Part shown: positions 57,346 through 64,000 of the stretch, piece by piece
How positions within the stretch are numbered: position 1 is the stretch's first letter
Layout: each line of letters opens with the position of its first letter
Source: Pseudomonadales bacterium
Lineage (GTDB): Bacteria > Pseudomonadota > Gammaproteobacteria > Pseudomonadales > UBA5518
DNA: 64,000 bases
Assembly (NCBI GenBank): GCA_022072145.1
Contig: JAJVIG010000024.1
Coordinates: 1 to 64,000 of the forward strand
Direction of reading: 5' to 3'
The notes under the pieces: model-generated
The model's database searches: none
Told to the model about the DNA's origin: nothing
Seen by the model: the letters and a program-made list of their open reading frames with translations, nothing else
Position numbers and translations under genes: made by a program

Positions 57346-59274
57346 TCAACCTTCCATGACAAATCGGCCGCGACGGTCCACCTCCGCACCGAGGTGGGCC
57401 GCGAACTCGTCGAGAGTCATCGCGCCCAGATCCTCGCCGCGCCGGGTCCGTACGGCCACCGTTGCTGTTTCCGCCTCGCGGTCCCCGACTACCAGCAGGA
57501 ACGGAAGCTTGTCGAGCGTGTGCTCGCGGATCTTAAAGCCTATCTTCTCGTTCCTCAAGTCGCTGATCACCCTGAAACCCTTGTTTTTCAAGGATTCTTC
57601 CACTTTCAGGGCGTATTCACGCTGGGCGTCGGTAATATTCATCACCACCGCCTGCGCCGGCGCGAGCCAGGCCGGGAACGCCCCTTCGTGGTGTTCGATC
57701 AGGATTCCGATGAAGCGCTCGAAGGATCCGAGCACCGCGCGGTGCAGCATCACCGGGGTCTGACGGCTGCCGTCCTCGGCCACGTACTCGGCGTCGAGGC
57801 GCCCGGGCATCGAGAAATCGACCTGGATGGTGCCGCACTGCCACACGCGCCCGATGCAGTCGCGCAGCGAGAACTCGATCTTCGGCCCGTAGAACGCCCC
57901 CTCCCCGGGCAGCAGTTCCCAGGCGAGCTCCTTGGCGTTCAGCGCCTCGGCGAGCGCCTGTTCCGCCTTGTCCCACACCTCGTCGCTGCCGACGCGGTTC
58001 CCGGGCCGCGTCGAGAGGCGATAGATCACGTCGGTGAAGCCGAAGTCGGCGTAGACCTCGTGCAGCAGGTCGATGAACTGCGCCACCTCGGACTGGATCT
58101 GCGCCTCGGTGCAGAAGATGTGCGCATCGTCCTGGGTGAAGCCGCGCACGCGCATCAGCCCGTGCAGCGAACCCGAGGGCTCGTTGCGGTGGCACGAACC
58201 GAACTCGGCCAGCCGCAGCGGCAGGTCGCGGTAGCTCTTCAGCCCCTGGTTGAACACCTGCACGTGGCATGGGCAATTCATCGGTTTGACCGCGAAATCA
58301 CGCTCCTCGCTCTTCAGCGCGAACATGTTGTCGGCGAACTTGTCGGCGTGCCCCGAGCGCTGCCACAGGCTGAAATCGACCACTTGCGGCGTGCGGATCT
58401 CGTGGTAGCCGCGGCGCCCGAGCTTGGCCCGCATGTACTGCTCGACCGCCTGGTAGATCGCCCAGCCGCGCGGGTGCCAGAACACCATGCCCGGCGCCTC
58501 TTCCTGCGTGTGGAACAGGCGCAGCTTCTTGCCGATCCGCCGGTGGTCGCGGCGCTCGGCCTCCTCGATGCGGCGCAGGTACGCCTCGAGCGCCTTGCGA
58601 TCGGCCCACGCGGTGCCGTAGACGCGCTGCAGCATCTCGTTGCGCGAGTCGCCACGCCAGTACGCCCCCGCGAGCTTGGTCAGCCGGAACGCCTTCAGCC
58701 GCCCGGTGCTCGGCACGTGCGGGCCGCGGCAGAGATCGACGAAATCGCCCTGCCGGTACAGCGAGATGTCCTCGTTCGACGGAATCGAGGCGATGATCTC
58801 GGCCTTGTAGTGCTCGCCGAGCCCGCGGAAGAACGCCACCGCCTCGTCGCGCGGCATCACGCTGCGCTCGATGGCGATATCCGCGCTCGCGAGTTCCTCC
58901 ATCCGCTTCTCGATCGCGACCAGGTCCTCCGGCGTGAAGGCACGCTCGAACGCGAAGTCGTAATAGAAGCCGTCCTCGATGACCGGACCGATGGTGACCT
59001 GCGCCGAGGGAAACAGTTGCTTGACCGCCTGCGCGAGCAGGTGCGCCGTCGAGTGGCGGATCACCTCGAGCGCGTCCTCGGAGCGCTCGGTGACGATCGC
59101 CAGCGAGGCGTCGGCAGCGATCGTGTACGAGGTATCGACGAGGCGGCCGTCGACCCGCGCGGCGAGCGCGGCCCTGGCGAGGCCCGCGCCGATGCCGGCG
59201 GCAACCTCGGCGACGGTGACGGGAGCATCGAAACGACGCTGGCTGCCGTCGGGCAGCGTGACGGTGACGGACAT
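57346..59274 (-). CDS. thrS: Threonyl-tRNA synthetase
   Basis: A protein of 642 residues, the usual length, starting at the ATG at 59274 with AGGGGAAG about 6 bases upstream; a longer frame to 59439 has no similarity. It has a TGS domain (1-60), an editing domain with [15 protein letters not shown] and the zinc-binding H-x3-H-type elements, and a class II core ([54 protein letters not shown]). It charges tRNA-Thr and is the first gene of the cluster. Confidence 0.97.
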   Translation of the reverse strand: MSVTVTLPDGSQRRFDAPVTVAEVAAGIGAGLARAALAARVDGRLVDTSYTIAADASLAIVTERSEDALEVIRHSTAHLLAQAVKQLFPSAQVTIGPVIEDGFYYDFAFERAFTPEDLVAIEKRMEELASADIAIERSVMPRDEAVAFFRGLGEHYKAEIIASIPSNEDISLYRQGDFVDLCRGPHVPSTGRLKAFRLTKLAGAYWRGDSRNEMLQRVYGTAWADRKALEAYLRRIEEAERRDHRRIGKKLRLFHTQEEAPGMVFWHPRGWAIYQAVEQYMRAKLGRRGYHEIRTPQVVDFSLWQRSGHADKFADNMFALKSEERDFAVKPMNCPCHVQVFNQGLKSYRDLPLRLAEFGSCHRNEPSGSLHGLMRVRGFTQDDAHIFCTEAQIQSEVAQFIDLLHEVYADFGFTDVIYRLSTRPGNRVGSDEVWDKAEQALAEALNAKELAWELLPGEGAFYGPKIEFSLRDCIGRVWQCGTIQVDFSMPGRLDAEYVAEDGSRQTPVMLHRAVLGSFERFIGILIEHHEGAFPAWLAPAQAVVMNITDAQREYALKVEESLKNKGFRVISDLRNEKIGFKIREHTLDKLPFLLVVGDREAETATVAVRTRRGEDLGAMTLDEFAAHLGAEVDRRGRFVMEG

Positions 59275-59559
59275 GCGGACTTCCCCTGGCGGTGGTGACC
59301 CTGACGAGAGGCCTCTTGATCCACCGGAACGTGTTGCGAATTCGACCCGCGCCCCCGGTCTCGCGGCGGCCACTGCCGGGGCCCGGCGTGGCGTCGGGAG
59401 CGAACCCAGTGGGTTCGAACGGCGGCGCGAAGGCGGCAATCGTACGCGAGACGGGGAGGAAGGCGCAATTCGGGCAGCCGTCGCAACGCACGCGAGGCGT
59501 GCGTCACCGGCCTCACACCGGTGGGCGTGCTCCGCCGGGAACGGTGACCCGGGACACGA
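59275..59559. other. Intergenic region upstream of thrS
   Basis: A 285-base gap with the thrS ribosome binding site at its left end. A short inverted repeat, caccgg...ccggtg (near 59500-59525), is the only structure I noticed; I cannot say whether it is a terminator for the molybdoenzyme operon or an operator. Confidence 0.4.
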
Positions 59560-60246
59560 TCAACGCACGGTCGGCGCGTGGCGCCCCGCTTCCTCGGCGA
59601 CGAAGGCGGCGCCGAGGCGCGACAGTTCGCGGTAATAACGCGGCGCCGCGTGTCGCTTCAGGTCCTCGTGCAGCGCGGGGATCCAGCCCGCGAGGTGGCG
59701 TGCCAGGAAATCGTGCTGCGCGCGCACGAAATCGCCGCTGTCCTCGCCCTCTTCACGGCACTCCGCCTCACGCTCGCACAGGAAGTACATGAACTCGAGC
59801 AGCGTGCCCAGATAATCGGGCAACTCGTTGGCCGGCGTGTCGGCCGCGGTGAGGCCGAAGTGGTTGTAGAAACGCACCAGTTCCTCGAGCACCGCCATGC
59901 GCGCATCGCCGCGTCCGGCGCTGCTGTTCAGGCAACACGCCGGCGCGCCGCCGCCGCAGGCGTCGAACAGTCGCGTGTACTCGATCGCGAGTTCGTCGCC
60001 GCTGCCGGCGTCGCCGAGCGCCGCATCGTCGATGCTCGCCGCGAGCGCCGGATGGACCGTCTCCAGCAGCGTGCGCACGCGGGCAGCGACCGCGCCCGAG
60101 CGCACCAGCGCCAGCAGTTCCCGGTCCGGGTACTCCAGCGCGGCGGCGAAGAAGCCGTAAAGCTCCGCGCACACGCGTGCGCGTTGTCCGTCGTGCGGGA
60201 CGATCGTGGTGCCTGCTCCGGGGGTTGGCGAGGAATCGATGCGCAT
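59560..60246 (-). CDS. TorD/NarJ-type chaperone of the molybdoenzyme
   Basis: A protein of 228 residues from the ATG at 60246 (GAGGG ten bases upstream; a GTG at 60255 adds 3 residues). All-helical, with CAELYGFFAAALEYPDRELL near residue 30 and LAIEYTRLFDACGGG and FYNHFGLTAADTPANELPDY in the middle, as in TorD/DmsD/NarJ-like proteins. Such chaperones bind the Tat signal of the molybdenum subunit and help insert the cofactor before export. It follows the alpha subunit by 13 bases, so it is part of the same operon. Confidence 0.85.
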   Translation of the reverse strand: MRIDSSPTPGAGTTIVPHDGQRARVCAELYGFFAAALEYPDRELLALVRSGAVAARVRTLLETVHPALAASIDDAALGDAGSGDELAIEYTRLFDACGGGAPACCLNSSAGRGDARMAVLEELVRFYNHFGLTAADTPANELPDYLGTLLEFMYFLCEREAECREEGEDSGDFVRAQHDFLARHLAGWIPALHEDLKRHAAPRYYRELSRLGAAFVAEEAGRHAPTVR

Positions 60247-60259
60247 CGTGTTCACACCC

Positions 60260-63151
60260 TCAGGCGACCTTCTCGACCTCGATCGCCGTGCCGTGCGGCA
60301 CGTGGCTCGGGGCGCCGTAGAACATCCGGTAGTGGATCTGCCCGTAGCCGCCCGCCAGGTGCAGCGCCTTCCACGGCGACTCGACCGGCTCCTGCTGGCC
60401 CTTCCAGTTGCGGAACTGGTACGTCTCCCACGCGTGATAGACGATCACCTCGCCGGGGGCTGTCACCGCCGCCACCTTGACCATGCACTCGAAGGCGCCG
60501 TTGTCGTTGAATACGCGCACGGTGTCGCCGTCGACGATGCCGCGCGCGGCGGTGTCGCGCGGGTTCATCCAGCACACCGGCTGCCCGCGCTGCAGCCGCA
60601 ACAGCAGTTCCACGTCGCGCCAGATCGAGTGGATGCTCCAGCGCGTATGCCCGCCGGCCATGCGCAGCGGCAGGCGGCTGTCGAAGTACGGAGACTCCTT
60701 GTGCGTCGGCAGTTCCTCGCGGGCCTCCAGGAACCACGGATGGTCGATGTAGAACTGCATGCGCCCGGTCAGCGTGGGCCAGGCGACCTTCTTCTCGATG
60801 AAGTCACGGTGCGCCCAGTGCGTGTCGTGAGGATCGTAGTCGCTGTAGTTCTGGTTGATGATCCCCGGCGGCGCGCTCGCGATCACCGGCACCGCGCCCA
60901 TGTCGAGCGCCTCGCGCCCGCTACGCGCCGACACGCTCGGGCTGTGCGCGAAGATGTCGTCCATGACGCGCATGGGATCGTCCGGGTCGAGCGGGTCGTA
61001 ACGCCCGTTGCTGGTCTGGCGCGCGTGCACGGTGCGCAGATCGAGCGGCTCGTCGCGCCAGCCGCGCACCATGCCCACGCCGCGCTCGGTCGCACGCTCG
61101 CCGATCGTCTTGGTGAGCCGGCCGAAGATCTCCCACTCGCTCTTCGCCTCGCCCTGCGGTTCGGTGGCCTTGTCGGAGCAGATCACGTACGGCACGTAAC
61201 TCTGCGCGTACTTGATGCCGATCTTCTCGTAGTAGGCCGCCGCCGGCAGCACGTAGTCGGCATGGATGCCGGTGCTGGTCATGCGGAAATTGATCGACAC
61301 CACCAGATCGAACTTGGGCCACAGCTTCTCGCGCGCGATCTGCGGTGACGGCCAGCGGCGAAACGGGTTGCAGCCGGTGAGGATGTAGGCCCGCGGATTG
61401 CGATCCTCGCGCGGCGACACCCGGGTCCAGCCATTGTCGATCGATTCGCGCATGTAGTCGGCGACGTTGCGCGGCAACGACTTGTCCTGCAGTTCCGGCT
61501 TTTCCCACAATTCCTTGTAGCCGCCATGCACGTAGAGGAACACCATCAGCGGCGTCCACCCCTGCACGTTGCTGACCTTGGTGTAGATCTGCTCGTAGTC
61601 GCGCGGGGTGAGGCCGCGCAGCGCCTTCGGGATCAATCCCAGCTTGTCCTTCAAACCGAGCGGGCTCTCGCCCCCGAACTCCAGCCCTTCGAGCCACCAC
61701 CATGCCGCGACCTTGAGCCCGCCGCCCTGCTTGCCCTGGTTGCCGGTCAGGCTCATCAGCAGCACCATCGCGCGCTGGAACAGGTCGCTGTGGTAGTGCT
61801 TGCAGGCGCCCCACGAGGCAAAGATCATCGAGCGGTTCGCGCCCGCCATGCCGCGCGCGAAGGTACGGATCACGTTCGGATGCAACCCGGTGACCTTCGC
61901 CGCCTGCTCGGGCGTGTACTCGGCGTCGAGCTTGCGCACCAGCCGGTCGAACACGGTTTCGCATTCGACCGTCGCGCCGTCGGCCAGCACCACCTGGCGC
62001 ACACCGGAGAGCGCCGGACGCATCCCGCCGAGCGCCAGGCTGCGGCCACCGTCGCCGTCGCCCTCGCATCCGGGCGCCACCACGATCTTGCCACTCGTCT
62101 CGTCCCAGAAGTAGAACGCCTCGTCGGAGCCACCGCGAACCACGTCGCTTTCGCGCAGGAAGCGGCCGTCGTCGGTGCGGACCAGGAACGGCAGATCGGT
62201 CTGCTCGGCGACGTAATCGGCCTTGTAGAGCTTCTCGGCGATCATCACCTGCGCGGCGGCCAGCCCGAGCGCGGAATCACTCTCCGGGCGCAGATTGAGC
62301 CACAGGTCCGCATGCGCCGTGGTCGGGCTGAGATCGGGGGCGATCACGACCAGCTGCGCGCCGCGGTAGCGCGCCTCGTGCAGGAAATGCGCCTCGGGAA
62401 TGCGCGTCGAGTTCGGGTTGCCGATCCAGATCACGATGTAGTCCGAGAGGTACCAGTCGTCGGCGGTACCCTCGCAGTTGAACATGCCCCAGGTCTGCAC
62501 CAGCCCCATCGGCATGTCCGAGACGCCGGCCCAGGAATCGATCGCGGTGCAGTTCATCGCATCGCGAAAGCGCGCGTCGCCGTGACTCTCCGGACCGAAG
62601 CCGCCGTTGGTGGTGCCGTCGTCGAACACGATCGACTCGGTACCGTCCTCGACCGCGATATCGATCAGCTGGTCGGCGATGTCCTGCAGCGCCTCGTCCC
62701 AGCTGACGCGCTTCCACTTGCCCTCGCCGCGTGCACCCACGCGCTTGAGCGGGTACTTGATGCGCGACTCCGCCAGTTGCAGCGTGGTGTAGCACGCGCC
62801 CTTCTGGCAGCCGCGCGGGTTCATGTCCGGCACGTCGGCGCGGTGCGGTTCGTAGATCGCGTTCTGTTCCTCGCGCCAGGCGATGCCGTCGCGCACGTAC
62901 ACGTCCCACGAGCAGGCGTCGCAGCAGTTCGCGCGCGTGTGCGTGCCCTTGACGACCTTGTCCCAGGTCCACTTCTCGCGCCAGATGTCGGAATAGTCGT
63001 CGTAGCGGATGCTGCGGGCCGCGGTCTTCGGCGCCGGTGGCGGTCCCGGCAGGATCGCGCCCGGCGTTTTCGGCCGCAGGTTGTGGAACACCAGACCGCC
63101 GGCGGCCACGACGCCGGCGCCCGCGAGAAAGTGACGACGCGAAACGTGCAT
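60260..63151 (-). CDS. Molybdopterin oxidoreductase alpha subunit, type II DMSO reductase family
   Basis: A protein of 963 residues. The N-terminus is a Tat signal (SRRHFLAGAG, Arg 5-Arg 6) so it is exported folded to the periplasm. A [4Fe-4S] site is seen as His 71, Cys 76, Cys 80 and Cys 115; C-x3-C-x34-C matches NarG, but His is one residue further away. Asp 212 in VSDMPMG aligns with the Mo-binding Asp of NarG and ethylbenzene dehydrogenase. PNSTRIPEAHFLHEARYRGA and DVVRGGSDEAFYFWDE resemble EbdA, DdhA and SerA. AGGAGG lies 8 bases before the ATG. The substrate could be a hydrocarbon, sterol, sulfide or selenate; I cannot tell which. Confidence 0.85.
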   Translation of the reverse strand: MHVSRRHFLAGAGVVAAGGLVFHNLRPKTPGAILPGPPPAPKTAARSIRYDDYSDIWREKWTWDKVVKGTHTRANCCDACSWDVYVRDGIAWREEQNAIYEPHRADVPDMNPRGCQKGACYTTLQLAESRIKYPLKRVGARGEGKWKRVSWDEALQDIADQLIDIAVEDGTESIVFDDGTTNGGFGPESHGDARFRDAMNCTAIDSWAGVSDMPMGLVQTWGMFNCEGTADDWYLSDYIVIWIGNPNSTRIPEAHFLHEARYRGAQLVVIAPDLSPTTAHADLWLNLRPESDSALGLAAAQVMIAEKLYKADYVAEQTDLPFLVRTDDGRFLRESDVVRGGSDEAFYFWDETSGKIVVAPGCEGDGDGGRSLALGGMRPALSGVRQVVLADGATVECETVFDRLVRKLDAEYTPEQAAKVTGLHPNVIRTFARGMAGANRSMIFASWGACKHYHSDLFQRAMVLLMSLTGNQGKQGGGLKVAAWWWLEGLEFGGESPLGLKDKLGLIPKALRGLTPRDYEQIYTKVSNVQGWTPLMVFLYVHGGYKELWEKPELQDKSLPRNVADYMRESIDNGWTRVSPREDRNPRAYILTGCNPFRRWPSPQIAREKLWPKFDLVVSINFRMTSTGIHADYVLPAAAYYEKIGIKYAQSYVPYVICSDKATEPQGEAKSEWEIFGRLTKTIGERATERGVGMVRGWRDEPLDLRTVHARQTSNGRYDPLDPDDPMRVMDDIFAHSPSVSARSGREALDMGAVPVIASAPPGIINQNYSDYDPHDTHWAHRDFIEKKVAWPTLTGRMQFYIDHPWFLEAREELPTHKESPYFDSRLPLRMAGGHTRWSIHSIWRDVELLLRLQRGQPVCWMNPRDTAARGIVDGDTVRVFNDNGAFECMVKVAAVTAPGEVIVYHAWETYQFRNWKGQQEPVESPWKALHLAGGYGQIHYRMFYGAPSHVPHGTAIEVEKVA

Positions 63152-63193
63152 GTCACGAACCTCCTGTGATGGGCTCCCCCGGGAGCGCGCGCA

Positions 63194-64000
63194 TCAGGTC
63201 CAGCGCAGAGTCTGTGGATTGGTGTCGAAGCCGCCGAACATGTCGTTCCAGCGGAACGCGATCAGCAACTCCATCAGTTCGGATTTTTCGCCCCGGCGAA
63301 CCTTCTCGCGTTCTGCCGCGAGCGTCGCCAGCGCGCCCAGCACGCGCTCGCCGAACAGCGACACGAGGTACTCATCGGGAATGCGCCGCTGGCCGAAGTC
63401 GAAATCCCCGGCCTCGTCGAAACGCGCCGGGCCGGCCGGAGGCACGTAGAACACGTTCGGCTCGGTGCCGAACTCCGGATGCAGCGGCAGCGCCACCTGC
63501 CACTTGTCGACGAGTTTCCAGATCGGCGCGTTCTCGTCGTCGCGGTAGCCCACGAAGCGCACGCGGCCCGGGCACTGGCGCGCGCACGCCGGCGCAACAC
63601 CCTGCTCGAGCCGCGGGTAGCAGAAGATGCACTTCTGGCTGACCTGCTTCACGTGGTTGAAGTAGATCTTCTTGTACGGGCACGCCTCCATGCAGAAGCG
63701 CAGTCCGCGGCAGCGGTTCTCGTCGACCACGACGATGCCGTCCTCGTCGCGCTTCACGATCGCGCTGCGCGGACACGCCTCGACGCAGGCCGGGTGGGTG
63801 CAGTGATTGCAGATCCGCGGCAGATAAAAGAAGTAGCTGTTCGGGAAATCGCCACCGCCCTGGTCCTCGTCCCAGTTCGGCCCCCACTCGGGCGCCGGGC
63901 CCTGGATCTGCAGGTGGACGTCCTGTCCCTTGCCGCCGTGAAACACCTCGGCATGGTTGTATTCCCACGCCTCGCCGAAGGCGCCGGTCGAGGGCATTTC
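63194..64000 (-). CDS. Iron-sulfur beta subunit of type II DMSO reductase (N-terminus outside window)
   Basis: 268 residues are visible; the frame stays open to the right edge, and EbdB-type proteins start about 100 residues earlier with their first Cys cluster. Seen are CNHCTHPACVEACP, CRGLRFCMEACPYKKIYF and CIFCYP, then CARQCPG, and EFGTEPNVFYVPP. In the CRGLRFC cluster the second Cys is Leu, so this is likely a [3Fe-4S] site, as in NarH (Trp there). It transfers electrons between the alpha subunit and a heme or quinol partner. No heme gamma subunit gene is in the window. It lies 42 bases upstream of the alpha gene, reversed from the usual alpha-beta order. Confidence 0.85.
   Translation of the reverse strand, partial: EMPSTGAFGEAWEYNHAEVFHGGKGQDVHLQIQGPAPEWGPNWDEDQGGGDFPNSYFFYLPRICNHCTHPACVEACPRSAIVKRDEDGIVVVDENRCRGLRFCMEACPYKKIYFNHVKQVSQKCIFCYPRLEQGVAPACARQCPGRVRFVGYRDDENAPIWKLVDKWQVALPLHPEFGTEPNVFYVPPAGPARFDEAGDFDFGQRRIPDEYLVSLFGERVLGALATLAAEREKVRRGEKSELMELLIAFRWNDMFGGFDTNPQTLRWT

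Noticed and set aside
56814-57389. infC starting at the GTG at 57389
   Set aside because: That start lies inside thrS and adds residues with no IF-3 similarity; the TTG at 57338 gives the expected N-terminus.

Overview
The window comes from a GC-rich bacterium, most likely a gammaproteobacterium. The run thrS-infC-rpmI-rplT-pheS-pheT-ihfA-merR-tRNA-Pro(GGG) in that order is typical of that class, and the ribosomal and synthetase proteins look gammaproteobacterial. I cannot place it below class. Almost every gene lies on the minus strand, so the text reads right to left.

Positions 1-38458 are dominated by one giant minus-strand reading frame. It starts at an ATG at 38458 with a good ribosome binding site and is still open at the left edge. 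That gives at least 12,819 codons with the 3' end missing. I read it as one modular surface or secreted protein. In order it holds an LEPR-XLL-like N-terminal motif, about 24 PPC-type beta modules interrupted by three LamG-like domains and a discoidin/lectin-like block, about 17 CARDB modules, a mixed region with a beta-propeller, about nine Ig-like modules, an RHS/YD-like and dockerin-like block, a second propeller, an alpha/beta-hydrolase-like domain with a GHSRG motif, PKD-like modules, a metzincin-type zinc motif (HEFGHVLGLSH) and cadherin-like modules. Very long open frames on the plus strand of this region are shadows of its codon pattern.

Positions 38542-46599 hold nudC and then a tight operon: fructokinase, a sucrose-phosphate synthase fused to its phosphatase, sucrose synthase and an MscS channel. 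The genes overlap by 4 to 8 bases. Together they can make sucrose, cleave it and recycle the fructose. A MarR-type regulator is divergent, and a palindrome lies between it and the operon.

Positions 46617-51934 are accessory: a deazaflavin-dependent nitroreductase-family protein, REP-like palindromes, a WYL regulator, a PA2779/PA2778 pair (small membrane protein and C39-like lipoprotein peptidase), a decayed diaminopimelate dehydrogenase joined to an IS3 transposase fragment, and a small toxin-antitoxin-like pair next to tRNA-Pro.

Positions 51934-59274 are the conserved translation cluster. Positions 59560-64000 encode a Tat-exported molybdenum enzyme of the type II DMSO reductase family (ethylbenzene dehydrogenase / selenate reductase group): a beta subunit cut by the right edge, the alpha subunit and a TorD-like chaperone.
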